NCBI GenBank assembly: GCA_029204045.2
Contig: CM055061.1
Span: forward strand, 40,262,977-40,326,976
Source of the DNA: Tillandsia leiboldiana
Lineage: Eukaryota; Streptophyta; Magnoliopsida; Poales; Bromeliaceae
Direction: 5' to 3'
DNA length: 64,000 bases
The notes below the pieces were generated by a model that had not been told where the DNA came from, did no database searches, and saw only the letters and a list, made by a program, of their open reading frames with translations. The translations under genes were made by a program, and so were the position numbers. Every line of letters starts with the position of its first letter. Positions within the stretch are counted from its first letter, which is position 1. This document shows positions 44,985-56,891 of this stretch, in pieces.

Positions 44985-46349
44985 ATGGCATTTTCATGGC
45001 TTCTTGCACTAGTAATTTTGATGGCCACTGGAAGTGGACGTGGTCACGGTTCTGGAAAGAAAAAGGCTACCAAACGATCACGCAACGAGGATTCAACTAG
45101 CTCAGAATCTGAACATTCCTCAGAATATGAAGAGGAATCAGTTCAAGGAAAGGGAAAAGCACCTTTGGCTCCAAGGAAAAAGAAGGGTGCGGATTCTCCT
45201 CCGCGTAGAAGTACCGGTGGACCGGTAATACGCGAGTGCTCTCAACGGAGATCAAATGTTGATGAAAGTGAACCGCATGTGAGTGCAAAACGCCGTGCCA
45301 GATTTGCAAACCGCACATGCATTGGAGAGCGACACGTGAACTTTAACGAGCTATGTCGTGAGGTGCCAGACTTTGCAAGGTTTTTGGAACGAAGTCATAT
45401 TCAGCCACTTGGCAGAGTTCAACCTAAGATGGGTTTTTGTGTGGAGATCATCAGGGAATTCTACATGCGAGGTAACAAACTTCAAAAAGACCATGACACC
45501 GAAGCTTTCATTTTTGAAACAACAGTTAGAGGCGTCAAGTTTGACATTACTCCAGCAGTAATTGGTGCAAACCTTGGATTAGCTGTTGACACTACTGGTC
45601 TTTATTACCCTGATGGAAATTTCCAACATGATACCCATTGGGATATGGTTGTGGACTCTATTTGCAAGACAGGGACGCACACGAACAGATCATATGTTGA
45701 ATCAAAGGACCTAAAACCAGAATATCATATTTTGTCCTTAATTGTATGCTACAACCTATTGGCCACACTGGGGACCAAAAGGATTCGATGGGATCGATTG
45801 TTACTTCTCTTTTTCCTCGGACACCCGGAAAGTGCAAATGGAAATAACACCAACATTCTATTTCTCATTTGGCAGCAAATGGTACATGTCATTGAAGGAT
45901 CAAGGCAACGTGACCTTCTACCGTATCCAATCTTGATTACTCGTATTCTGGAAGATCACGGAGTGGACATTTCTTGTGCCAAATATGATTATGGCTTGGG
46001 GGCAATTGATGGAATCACTTTAGCCAAGTCAATTAGCACTTTGAAGACATTTGGGCATACAAAAGCCTATGTAAGTGAAGCGACAGTGAGTGCACCACCT
46101 CGTCAAGAATCTCCTGAACCAGATGAGGTCGTAACTCTTCAAACCTTGCATCGGGATGTTCGTTCATTAAAGCAAAGGATGGAGCAAAGGATGGAGCAAG
46201 GCTTCAAGAAACTTGAGGATAGTTTAAAGAAAATCTTCGATATCCTTGGGTGCAAACATGATGATGTGGTCATTGGAGCAACTGCACCGAGTACATCGCA
46301 TGGACCAACATCACATGATGATGATGATGATTCAAATGAGGATGAGTGA
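44985..46349 (+). CDS. E3 ORF3, intact 454-aa accessory protein
   Basis: ATG 44985 to stop 46347-46349. Residues 1-13 are hydrophobic (MAFSWLLALVILM), with a second Met at 13. Residues about 20-110 are Lys/Ser/Glu-rich and basic. A globular domain from about 107 (CIGERHVNFNELC) to about 350 contains FDITPAVIGANLGL, LKPEYHILSLIVCYNLL and IRWDRLLLLFFLGHPES. The C-terminus is a short coiled coil (LHRDVRSLKQRMEQRMEQGF) and an acidic tail. It is homologous to E1 ORF3 and resembles the 'putative plant transposon protein' domain, from memory. Sirevirus third ORFs have been called env-like. Here one hydrophobic segment at the N-terminus is all that supports membrane targeting. Confidence 0.85.
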   Translation: MAFSWLLALVILMATGSGRGHGSGKKKATKRSRNEDSTSSESEHSSEYEEESVQGKGKAPLAPRKKKGADSPPRRSTGGPVIRECSQRRSNVDESEPHVSAKRRARFANRTCIGERHVNFNELCREVPDFARFLERSHIQPLGRVQPKMGFCVEIIREFYMRGNKLQKDHDTEAFIFETTVRGVKFDITPAVIGANLGLAVDTTGLYYPDGNFQHDTHWDMVVDSICKTGTHTNRSYVESKDLKPEYHILSLIVCYNLLATLGTKRIRWDRLLLLFFLGHPESANGNNTNILFLIWQQMVHVIEGSRQRDLLPYPILITRILEDHGVDISCAKYDYGLGAIDGITLAKSISTLKTFGHTKAYVSEATVSAPPRQESPEPDEVVTLQTLHRDVRSLKQRMEQRMEQGFKKLEDSLKKIFDILGCKHDDVVIGATAPSTSHGPTSHDDDDDSNEDE

Positions 46350-46896
46350 TTTCTATTCCTTCTTGTTTTTGGTTTTCATTTTCTTTTCTCTTTGTGATGA
46401 ACAAGAACTCTAATGGGCATGTAACTACGAACTTATCCTTCTAGTATGTTTCTTTTTGTCTATATTAACTGTTTGACAATTTGTGACAAAAAGGGGAATA
46501 ACAGAAATGAGATGGACGTATCATAAAAAGGGGAGAACAGAGATGCTCAAGATAGGGGGAGATAAAGAAAAGACTGAGAACAAGAGCCACAAAACAAAAG
46601 AACCAAAAGGAAGACGAATCAAATGCAGGATTTTAATTTCTAACGACTAATGCTTGATTTTGTTTGGAGTTTTGTTTTGCAGGAATTACATCACTTTAAG
46701 ACTCCAAGTCCTAAGTCATAGAGTATGTTCTAGGACTGTTTGGTTCAAATGTAATTTGTATTTATTGGATCTTTCACGCAAAGAAAATCAATGTTTTGGT
46801 GATAACATTGAGTTTCGATTTTTTGGTTTAAGATGAGTGACTTGAGCGGTTTTATGTATTTTTGGGTTTTGTCACGAAATTGCCAAAGGGGGAGAT
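46350..46896 (+). other. E3 3' noncoding region with repeated polypurine tracts
   Basis: Polypurine tracts near 46488 (AAAAAGGGGA), 46526, 46554 (AGGGGGAGAT) and the one adjoining the LTR, CCAAAGGGGGAGAT at 46884-46896. It aligns with 14480-15023 of E2. Confidence 0.75.
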
Positions 46897-48051
46897 TGTT
46901 ACGGCTTTTTGTGTTGGCATATTTCGTAAGTTGAGTCGGAGTCTTAAAGGGATCAAATTGTCAAATCAGCTTTCAAAGACTCTTTGAAGATTCAACATGA
47001 GCTCAAGATAACACTCAGGTATGGTTAATTAAACCATGGTGATTTAAGTTCATTTATAATCATTGGAATCTGGAAATGATTGAAACCCGGTTTAGACTTG
47101 GTTTTAACTTACAACCTTTCTTAAGTTTGGATTCCGGTACTAGGTTTGATTTGGATAAAGCTTATCTTGGAAAAATCAGTTTTTACATTGCGTACCGGAA
47201 CCACACTTTGAGTTCCTCAAACCCGACACAGAATTTTCTGTAAATTGCATTGCGTACCGGAACACAGACTTGCGTACCGGAACACAATAGAAAAATCTGT
47301 GTTTGCACCATTGCGTACCGGAACACGTTATTTGGTACCGGTACACAATGCCTTATCGGGATAAAATTACTAAACCGACTTTTATCTTTTTCCAAGGGTT
47401 ATAAATAGATACTTAGGGTTTCTCGAGACTTACCGACCAATTCAGAAACACTCGAGAGCAACCCTAGAGGCTGGTTTTTACCATTCTTCTCTTTCGCCTC
47501 TTTTAGGTCAATTCGACGGTTCTTCCAAGATCTATCTTTTGTCGAATTGATCTAGTCTTTGCTTAGAGATTTCTTCTACGGTTCCTCAATGATAATCTAA
47601 GCAAAGGATCACCATCGAAGCCAATATTCTTATCGGCTGAGTTTGCGTCGTGGATTCGACGTGGCATCGTGGATTCGGTGTGCTAAAGGCGTTTCGTGGA
47701 TTCGAAACGTGTGCTCGTGGATTCGAGTGGCGTTCGTGGATTCGAACGTGTGCAGTGGACGTGCAATCGGTGAGCGCAAGGTCCGAAGAAGTTGAAGGAG
47801 GGGTTTGAGTCCGTGGAGTCGGTAATCACCTTGTTATTCTTCTATTCTTAGTGGATTGTTATTGCGTGTTGGTCCCGTGGTTTTTCTCCTGGATTGGAGT
47901 TTCCACGTAAATCTCGGTGTGCTATTTTTATTTTCCGCATTGGTTTTTATTTTGCACTGAGATTGGTTTTATAAGTATTACACCTATTCACCCCCCCTCT
48001 AGTTGTTTGATAGTACCTATTTAGATCCTTGTGGATCCATAAAAACCAACA
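46897..48051 (+). repeat. E3 3' LTR
   Basis: 1,155 bp. GTACCGG motifs at about 47190-47346 include a full GTACCGGTAC, TATAAATA is at 47400-47407, and the hairpin array at about 47646-47755 has perfect stems. Confidence 0.93.
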
Positions 48052-49905
48052 TATATAACATCTATGAATCCAAAAAGGGAGGTAAACTAAAATAATAATA
48101 CATCAGTGTACAGTAAAATCTCACAATCCGGGATGGTAAATCTATCTCATCAAAATGAACTACACTGGTAGGGATCTATCTCGTGACTCCCGATCCTCGG
48201 TCCGCCAAGCCAGCTAGAGCAGGAACGAAGGGAAAAATCTCTACAAAACGGTCACCAACAGAGGGTGTGAGAACTACATCAATCAGTAGTTCTCAGTGGG
48301 TATCGTCTCCAAGCCCAACGGTCTGCCCACTAAGTCTAATAGAGGCATAAGATAACATAATACTGTATATGAAAAGCTGGAAATAGCTCTACAGCTACCA
48401 TGCCTCTATCTAAAATGCTCAATGGGTGATACAGATGATGATATGCATCTACTCTATCTCAGTATGCTCGATCAACCCAATCACACTGTCTGCCACATAG
48501 GGTCCAGTCAAACCTGCGCCTACCTACTACCACACATCCCCACTAGGACGGGAATTACGTAGGCGGTCCCACACGGACTACGTCGACAAGTCACGATAGC
48601 AAAGTAACAGGCCAAGCTTCGGAGCGGCACTCGAGGGGAGTGACACCACTGAGGAAAGTATCTGCGCATTTCTGTCGACCTCAAATGGCTCATGCAGGCT
48701 ATAGTCCAAATCCACGATCAATCAGATCGACAAAACCCAACTCACACACTAACCCACTGGCCGGAGGCACTCAATAGCCTGGACCACCGTCGACCCAAAT
48801 GGCTCCCCAAACAGAACACCCAATTCACCATGCTAAAACTCATTAGCTGGAGATACTCTACAACTGACGATAATGAAGGGTCCGAAAATCCTGTAAGACT
48901 AGTACCTACAACCCTAATCAAACAATAACAGGCTCTAGGCATAGCCTCCCGTTATTCTCGACCCAAGGAAGAAACAGCCCTTAGAACCCAGATCACTCGA
49001 ACCCTCGCGGGTGAGGAAGTTTATAGGAAAAAAATGATATTTATTACTGAAAACCATTTTCACTCAAACCCTCTCGGGGTGAGGATAAAAGTAGCTTCCT
49101 TTTAGAAAACCATCTTGATTTGAGGAAACTCATTTTAACAAATTTTAGTTCTTAAGAAGATCAGTTAAAAACAAGTTTTATTTTTCAAACCCCGAAGGGC
49201 TAGTGCCTTCACCTTAATCAAACAAGAATAGGTTTCGGCGACCATTCGAAATTCGGAAGGAAAACATTGGTTTACTGAAATCATGTGTGTCCAAAAATAT
49301 CCTGGGTTCAAGGTCCTGGCAACACGACTCAACTACGCCACGAACACAGTGGCAACGAAACTGGTTGGAGAATACTCGATGACCCGAGACTGCCGTCTAC
49401 CAAAATGGCTCCCGACACTAGCACGAAACTAGCCTCAATTATCAGACTCCACTCGGCTCCCAGGCACGAGCGCACAATGCGTCCTACACTATCCCGACCA
49501 CTCGGCCCACTACCCGGGCGAGGAGAAACTCTATGTCAAGGAAACATGCAAGAGTTGTGTAGGAAAACTAGAAATAAAAAAACTAACACAAGTGAGAGTT
49601 TTCTACTAATCTAGTTAAATATGTGGGTTATGTTAAATATGGATCTGAATAGGGGAAAAAACACCTAGAGGGGGGTGAATAGGTGTAAACAATAAACACT
49701 CCAAAATCTTTGCGTAACAAAAATCCAATGCGGAAAAGTAAATAACACGCAGAGATTTTACGTGTAAAACTCCAAACCAGGAATAAAAAACCACGGGACC
49801 GATCATACGGTGAAATCCACTAAGATTAAACACGTACAAAGGTGATATACCGTACTCACACGACTCAACCTTTTACCATACGCTTCTAGTTGATCTTCTC
49901 CGCTC

Positions 49906-50115
49906 GCTCCACAACGCGCCTCGAATCCACGATTTGCGTCCAACGCCGAATCCACAGCATCCAACGTCGAGTCCACGACGTCCAACGTCGAGTCCATGAC
50001 GTCCAACCGAATCCACGGTCTCCACCAAGTAGTACGTCTCGAATCCACGAACGCACCTCGTTTTGAATCCACGAAACGGTAGCACCTTGAGTCCACAAGG
50101 CCACGCGAATCCACG
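49906..50115 (-). promoter_or_regulatory. Hexaloop hairpin array of the Copia solo LTR
   Basis: On the minus strand, GTGGA(T/C)TC units have stems CGCG/CGCG, CCTTG/CAAGG, ACGTCG/CGACGT and others. It has more units than the E1 LTR. Several loops read TGGACT instead of TGGATT while the stems stay complementary. Confidence 0.68.
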
Positions 50116-50189
50116 CGCCGATTTTTGGCAAAATCGTTGTTTGTTGGTAGTGAAAATCCTTCGAATACTTAGATCAAAGATAGATCGGA

Positions 50190-52737
50190 TGTCACGCCCC
50201 CGGGGGTTTTTGAGTCTATCATAGCGGAAAATAGCGTGTATTATTTTTTTCTTCTCAACAAGATAACTTAAACCTCATCCCCGGTGCGTGCCAGACTGCC
50301 ACATACACAAATTCTCTCTGCCCACGGACAGAGTCTCCTTTGTATATGCACGGCGTCTCATTTACAACAACATACATCAACCATCAACCATACAATAGAC
50401 ATACATCGTCAAACAGAGTACAGTAGTTTAACTAATGTTTAAAAGACTGGTGTCCACTCGACACCTTGTTGTTTTATTTTCAAGCGGAATACTAAAGCGG
50501 CATCAGTGTTTAGAAAGGATAAAACCGACGGTTGCAAAACCCGTGCCCACACGGCACTTCGTTTTGAGAAAACATTTTCGAAATCATTTGGTTCATCATG
50601 AAAGCGTGCTGCATATGAAAACATCACTAAAAGCATCAAAGTATAAATGTACACCTCATCCACAGCGCTAAGTAATACATGTCCACGACTAATACGATCC
50701 ACAAGCAAATTAACTAGAAGAAGCATAAGGGAAATGAGATAATAAACCCAAGTGTCTGACTACGGTCCTCGCGACGCAGTCTCACCGCCCTCCGGGCTAA
50801 CGCACCTCGTAACACCTGTCACGGAGTGGGTAATGTCAGTGACAAACAAAGTAGATGTCTAATAACAAAAAGGAATAAGGAGCAAACCGAAAACACCGGA
50901 ACCTTTCGCTAAAACCCTGCACATAATTAAGCTGGGCCCCAGCCCCAGATTTATCAATTGAGTTGGGCACCAACCCCAGAGTCCCTGTCGGGGAGACTAA
51001 AGTCTCCCCTCGTGCGCAAACACCTCTTTGATGCATTTAACCTCTTCACGGTGCTGGTGTGCTATTTTGAGCGGGCGCGAAGAGGTCCTCACGGCACCCA
51101 CCCCTTTGTGAGGTACACGGGTCAAAAGAGACCACTTCTCCGGAAAAGTACACCCATGCAGAGGCCAATCCGCCTGTGTACGTGCAGCATCCGAAACGGA
51201 TTTGCCGAGATCGGCGTGTAGTGAGCACCGCGACCGTAGCCGCTTCAATTGTTAGATGAAATACAATTATGCGAAAGGTTAAACTGTCCATCTACTTTGT
51301 TAGATAAATTAAGAGCACTTTAATGACGATAGATGCACTTACTGCACTTGTTGCACTTATCGCAACCGTACCCACCTATTTGAAGAGAAATCGGAACACC
51401 TGAATCCTTCGCGCACCCCCGCTGCGCACTTGGACCTAAAGAAAGTCCGCAAGGATAACTATAGTCAAAAATGTGTACTAACATCCGAAAACAAAAGACC
51501 CAATTTACTCTTTTCGACGGAAAAGTCCAACACCGTCCGGGTTGACGAAACGGAAATCCCGCGCCGCCGTCGTCGTCCGCCGAAACCCCGCGCGGTTCGG
51601 AACCGCTCGGCGCGTCTCCGCGGCGACGCCCACGCTGCGTGGTGCCTCGCGCGGGTGTTGCCCGTGCGGCGGCCGCGTAGTGCCCGCGCGGGTGTTGCCC
51701 GTGCGGCGGCCGCGTAGTGCCCGCGCGGGTGTTGCCCGTGCGGCGGCCGCGCGGGTGCGGCCCCGCACGGCGCCCGCGCGGTTGCGGGTCCGCGCGGGTG
51801 CCGCCCGCGCGGTTGCGAGTCCGCGCGGCAGCCGCGCGGTGCCCGCACGGTTGTGGGTCCGCGCGGCAGCCGCGCGGCGCCCATGCTGTGCCCGCGCGGT
51901 TGCGGGTCCGCATGGGTGCCGTCCGAGCGGTAGCCGCGCGGCGCCCATGCGGTGCCCGCGCGGTTGCGGGTCCGCATGGGTGCCGTCCGTGACTCTCCTC
52001 CGCGCGATGCCCTAGCGGCACCGCGCGCCTCCGCCGTGCGTTCCGTGCCCTAGCATGATGACGACGACGGCGACGGTGACGGATACGACGGAGAAACCAA
52101 GAACTCAAACAAAAGAGACGACGGAAAAATCCCAAATAAATTATAACAATTATTTTACTAACCGAAGATCGACGGGAAGGTTGTCCGGTCGCGTTCTTGC
52201 CTTCGGTTGGGTGTCCGGGAAGATCGGGCTCCTTCTCTTTCTCCTTTCCCTTTCTTCCGGCTAGGGTTCCGTCTTTTCTTTTCTTTTTTTCTCTTCTCAC
52301 CGATTAGGGTTTTTATTTCTTTCTTTTCCTTTCTTTCCGATAATCGAGATCCCTTATATAGCTCGTATTAAATCTTTAATTAATCTCCTTTTTAATTAGT
52401 ACGTAAGAGAATTCTATTTTCCCTCATGGATAATTAATTAACTAATTAATTATCCCCTACGAGATAACCCACCTTATCTCTAACGGGTGCAAGATATTTT
52501 GCACGGATTCCGATGCATGACTTAATCACCGTATCACTAGGAATTCCGTTCCGGGAGATCCCGATATCGGATTTCAGATCCGATCGCACCGTCGGCTTTC
52601 TTTTTCCGCGCTCTATCGCAAAAAAATACCAGCACCTCACAATGGCCAACTTTTAAGAATTGAATATTTTTATTTCACTTAAAGGCTTAAATGACTATAT
52701 GTAAGTCAAAAATACCCCGAAAGGCCGGATCACTACA
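50190..52737 (-). mobile_element. Tekay-like solo LTR, 2,548 bp
   Basis: Plus-strand TGTCACGCCCC (50190) to ATCACTACA (52737), the reverse complement of the 2,551-bp element B LTR (57205-59755). A perfect TCGGA duplication lies at 50185-50189 and 52738-52742. It contains the GACGCCGTGCATATA landmark (reverse) near 50350 and a GC-rich minisatellite. The long minus-strand frame at 51320-52300 is a by-product of the minisatellite. Confidence 0.88.
51640..51990. repeat. GC-rich minisatellite in Tekay solo LTR
   Basis: Three units of about 37 bp containing GCGCGGGTGTTGCCC, followed by diverged units with GCGCGGTTGCGGGTCCGC. All six frames stay open by composition. Confidence 0.85.
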
Positions 52738-53032
52738 TCGGAAATACCTTCTAAGTATTCATTAATTTGATTCTACTCAAAATCTGAGTTTGAAATCCTA
52801 GAATCAAATTAATCAATATAGATGAAGAAACATAGAATAGATCTAGTTTTTTCCTTTCTTCTCTATATGTGGATTTTTCTAAGTTTTCTCCGTTAATTTT
52901 GGATTCTCAAATCTTAACCTTCGAATTAACTTTTTGGATTACCCTAAAAGATGAACAATAGGGTTTACTTATAGGTTAGAAACCTTTGGAAGAAGATAAG
53001 AATAAAAAACTGATTTAACAGAATTTTTCCCG

Positions 53033-53265
53033 CACGACGGTCCGGACTGGATTTGGCTTGATCCGGACTGTCGTCATTTTTCAGAGAATTCCTAAAAAAA
53101 TCATGTTCGGGGTCTGGACTGAAGGATGCACGGTCCGGACTGTTCATGCGATTTCTGTAGAATCCTTGTTCGGGGTCCGGACTGAAACATGGGCGATCCG
53201 GACTGAAATTCCGCATGAACTTACCTATGTTCGGGGTCCGGACTGGAATACCCTGATCCGGATCC
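53033..53265 (-). promoter_or_regulatory. GTCCGGAC palindrome array in Copia solo LTR U3
   Basis: About seven (G/A)TCCGGA(C/T) sites occupy the place of the ATCCGGAT array of E1, most converted to GTCCGGAC on both half-sites. The CCCCGAAC flanking word is preserved. Confidence 0.7.
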
Positions 53266-53277
53266 TAAACATATAAC

Positions 53278-54479
53278 TGTTACGGCTTTTTGTATTGGCA
53301 TATTTCGTGAGTTGAGTTGTTGAGTTGAGTCGGAGTCTTGAAGTGATCAAATGGTCAAACAACAATTAAAGACTCAGAGAAGATTCAACAAGAGCTCAAG
53401 TTGACACTCAGTGTTTTGAGTCTTGAAGATTGAAGTAGAAGAATTGTGGATCAATTACATCAATCTTAAGGAAAATGGATTCGGATTGATCAGGTACGTT
53501 TAACTAAATAATTTTGGTGATCCGAATACATTTGAGTGGTTTAGAAACACTTGGATAAGTTTTCATTGCTTAAAAATCAAAAACTGGACAAATTGGATGT
53601 TTCAGAATTTCTGATCCTGAACCGATCTGGATCAGAATTCCGATCCGGATCAGAATTCCGATCCGGATCAGAATTCCGATCCGGATCCCGAACCTTGTTT
53701 TTTCAGGAATTGCTGAAAAAAGACGACGATCAGGATCGCCGTAAATCCGATCCGGATCGTCGTACGGGAAAATTTCTGTTAAGTCAGTTTTTGATGCTTA
53801 TCTCTTTCCAAAGGTTTCTAAACTATAAATAGACATTTAGGGTTTCTCAAAAACTACCGATTAATTAATTAAACACTTAAGAGCAACCCTAGAGGCTAGG
53901 TTTTTATCGTTCTTCTTTATAGCCACTTTTAGGTCAATTCGACGGTTCTTTCAAGAACATATCTTTTGTCGAATTGATCTAATCTTTGCATAGAGATTTC
54001 TTCTACGGTTCCTCAATGAGAATCTAAGCAAAGGATCACCATCGAAGCCAATATTCTTACCGGCTGAGTTTGCGTCGTGGATTCGACGTGGCATCGTGGA
54101 TTCGGTGTGCTAAAGGCGTTTCGTGGATTCGAAACGTGTGCTCGTGGATTCGAGTGGCGTTCGTGGATTCGAACGTGTGCAGTGGACGTGCAATCGGTGA
54201 GCGCAAGGTCCGAAGAAGTTGAAGGAGGGGTTTGAGTCCGTGGAGTCGGTAATCACCTTGTTATTCTTCTTTTCTTAGTGGATTGTTATTGCGTGTTGGT
54301 CCCGTGGTTTTTCTCCTGGATTGGAGTTTCCACGTAAATCTCGGTGTGCTGTTTTTATTTTCCGCATTGGTTTTTATTTTGCACTGAGATTGGTTTTTAT
54401 AAGTATTACACCTATTCACCCCCCCTCTAGTTGTTTGATAGTACCTATTTAGATCCTTGTGGATCCTTAAAAACCAACA
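53278..54479 (+). mobile_element. E2/E3-related Copia solo LTR, 1,202 bp
   Basis: TGTTACGGCTTTTTG (53278) to AAACCAACA (54479), with the perfect duplication ATAAC (53273-53277, 54480-54484). Its U3 contains an 18-bp tandem repeat (GATCCGGATCAGAATTCC) near 53630-53690. The TATA box is near 53823 and the hairpin array at about 54070-54175. No internal region is attached. Confidence 0.9.
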
Positions 54480-56673
54480 ATAACAGCCCAGTTTTTTTAT
54501 TTTTATTCAATTAAAAATCCATCCAAGTGTTTCTACACTATAAGAAGTATTGGGGTCACCAAGATTATTTAGTTAAACGTACCTGATCCTTTTGAATTCT
54601 TCTTTCTTGAGATTGAGGTATATGATCCAAACATCTTTATCTTCAATCTTCAAGACTTAACCACTTCAAGAAATATGCCAACACAAATTCCTTAACAAAA
54701 TACATGCAAACATATGACGGGGTGCTAGTCAAGGTTCCACCATTTTCACATTTAACGCAATCAATAAATAATTCTCTAACTCTATCTCTCATTCAACATA
54801 ACCAAGAAATGAAACAACATCCTATCATGCATGTTCACTACAAGATAGAACTAGAAAGCCGCCCGCTGATTTTGGAGGAAAATCCAACCCAACTAGAAGT
54901 AGTTGATCCGACGCCCTATCTAGCTGAAATTTGGTGTGAGAAATCCTCATCCTCTCAGGAATCCAATGCCACAAAAATCATCCAAATCCACCACTCGGAT
55001 TGGGCGCAATCGCCAAAACTATGAACACTGCGCAGATTTAATCCAAAATTTCAGCAAACACTTAGATGATAAAGAGAAAGCAATTTCTGCATTAATCACC
55101 TCATGATGAAGCTCCAAACTGAAAATTTAAGTTGTCCTCTGTCCCAAGAACATATCCAAGGTCTCAAAAATTCATCTTTAATTCCCCTTAATTAACACAT
55201 TAACCAATCATTACAATACTGCCCAAAACTTGTATGAAAATTCAACATAAACTTCAAAGGAATATAGGGACCAATCCATAAAGAATTTTAAACTGAAACC
55301 AAAAGGAGAATTGCTCACCTTGATCCTAAGAAGTTGTCCAAACTTTAAAATCTCGAAAATAACCAAAAATCACATCCAAATCTGCATCCCCAAAGTTCGA
55401 ATATCAAAACAACACTCAAATAGGATTCTGCTATAAACCTCATCACAGGGGCTGAAAGATCGATAACGTTACCTGGCAAATGAACTCCAAATCCAGCAAG
55501 CAAGGTACCAATGTATTTATCTTCGAGAGTATATGCAAATCAAGCTAAAGAACTCCAAAATACAAGCACATATCAAAGAGAAATCTCATAAATACTATGA
55601 ACTATCAAAAAGTCCAATATGTGCACAAGTGCTCCAAAGATGGTATAAAAACTCTAAAAAAACTCTTGATTTGGGTGAAGTAATAAATACTAAAGTTGTA
55701 TGCCTACCTCTTGTGAAAATGCCAAACCAAAAATAATCCAAAAACTCTAAGAATTGAGCTTCGTAGAGTCTCTGTACCGAAACACGACGGAGTGGCCTAA
55801 AAATGCTTCAATGGAGGATCCTTCCAAGCTTGAGGTAGGAGATGATGAAAAAGCTCCCCACAGTCCTTCAATGGTACTTAAGAGGGTGAGGAAGAAGGTG
55901 GAGAGGTGCTATGCTGAAGCCCCCAAAAATTAGAGTTCAAAAAACTGTAAAATGAAGGAGAGGATCCTTTTTTATAGTCCAAGAAAATCCCAGTTTTCGG
56001 GTTCTGGGTACACTTTCGAGCGCCCAAAACTCCCCACGGTCAACGTCCTAAGAGTGCCCGAATCAACTTGGACCGTCCATCGCCGCCAAGTGTCGCCCGA
56101 TTCGCCCTGCACCCTCGGTCAACCAGCCAACCAATGCCGTCGCGCCACGTGGCCCCCCTATCCAATTGCGCGCCGATAGCACGATCCGCCCCCACCAATG
56201 AGGGGGCACCACGTGGCCGAGCCTTATCCACACCGCGCCCGTGCCGCTGCGCCCAATCGTGCGCTGACGCGTGTCCTTTCCCTCGGCCGTCGCGCTGTGC
56301 GTACTGCGTCTGTTGCGCCTACCTCTCTATGACGCCACGTGTCCGCACCGAGCCAATAAGATCGCGCAACGTGGCCCCCCGGTCCATGGCTCCCCCCTAC
56401 ACCGAGCGACAGTAAAAACTTCCATCTGCCTATTTTCGGGCGTCCGAATACAGAAAAATACATCCAAATAGCCAATCTCGAATGTTTTTTTGCGTTGAAT
56501 CCAAATCTGGTGTCTGTTTTGTGTGAAACCACCTATACTACTCGACAAAAGCGTCCAAATAGGCAGTCTTGATCCATTCTTCGCGCTGAACACTTCCAAC
56601 ACACAATAAGGGCATTCTAGGAGCCTCTGACCATGCTGCTAACATCCACGGAGATTCGTGCCATCACATCGCT

Positions 56674-56891
56674 GAATCTGCCAAAAAAATCGACGGCCCT
56701 GGCGCTTCAAACTGGGCTCGTTGAAATGGCCGGGGGCAGGAGCGATGAGCAGGTCCCTCCACAGGGACTACCTCAGCAGCAGGCTGGTCATCAAGGGCCA
56801 TCACCTCCACCAGCACAGCCAGCGACTCTGGTACCTAATACCGGGCACGCCGAGAGGTGTGGGGGCAGGATCAGTGGGGGCAGGATCCTTC
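56674..56891 (+). pseudogene. Tekay-like element A internal region (second piece)
   Basis: Continues 38688-39233 after the G1 solo LTR is removed. Contains another 'EMAGGRSDEQVPPQG' Pro/Gln-rich unit and GGGGGCAGGATC duplicated at 56862 and 56876. It is cut at 56891 by a further G1 LTR. Confidence 0.45.

Larger units (their letters stand above)
39492..48051 (+). mobile_element. E3: non-autonomous Sirevirus derivative with intact gag and ORF3 but no pol
   Basis: Starts TGTTACGG at 39492 and ends ACCAACA at 48051. The flanks TATAC (39487-39491) and TATAT (48052-48056) are a duplication with one change. Both LTRs are 1,155 bp once the Cassandra insertion is removed from the 5' copy, with about 14 hand-counted differences (near 1.2%). 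Gag (651 codons) is open, the whole of pol is missing, and the conserved block, internal promoter, candidate intron and intact ORF3 are present. Its LTR termini, PBS and PPT resemble E1, so mobilisation by an E1-like partner is plausible. Confidence 0.9.
49622..54697 (-). mobile_element. E1-related Copia solo LTR with two nested solo LTRs
   Basis: On the minus strand it starts TGTTAAGGAATTTG (54697) and ends CATAACCCACA (49622). The duplication AAATA flanks it at 49617-49621 and 54698-54702. Its own pieces are 49622-50189, 52743-53277 and 54485-54697, about 1.3 kb together, like the E1 LTR. No gag or pol lies between them, so it is a solo LTR. In its U3 the palindrome array is mostly GTCCGGAC instead of ATCCGGAT. 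Confidence 0.88.
39234..56668 (-). mobile_element. G1-family solo LTR carrying Sirevirus E3 and a Copia solo LTR
   Basis: Pieces are 39234-39491, 48057-49621 and 54703-56668, together about 3.8 kb, matching the intact solo LTR in order and orientation. The ends are TGTCACGCCCC (39234) and CCATCACA (56668). The flanks CCGCT (39229-39233) and TCGCT (56669-56673) are a duplication with one C/T change. The minus-strand TATA box is at about 55968-55977. U3 at 56000-56668 is GC-rich with several CCACGTGKC motifs. The pieces contain no supported gene. Confidence 0.85.
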
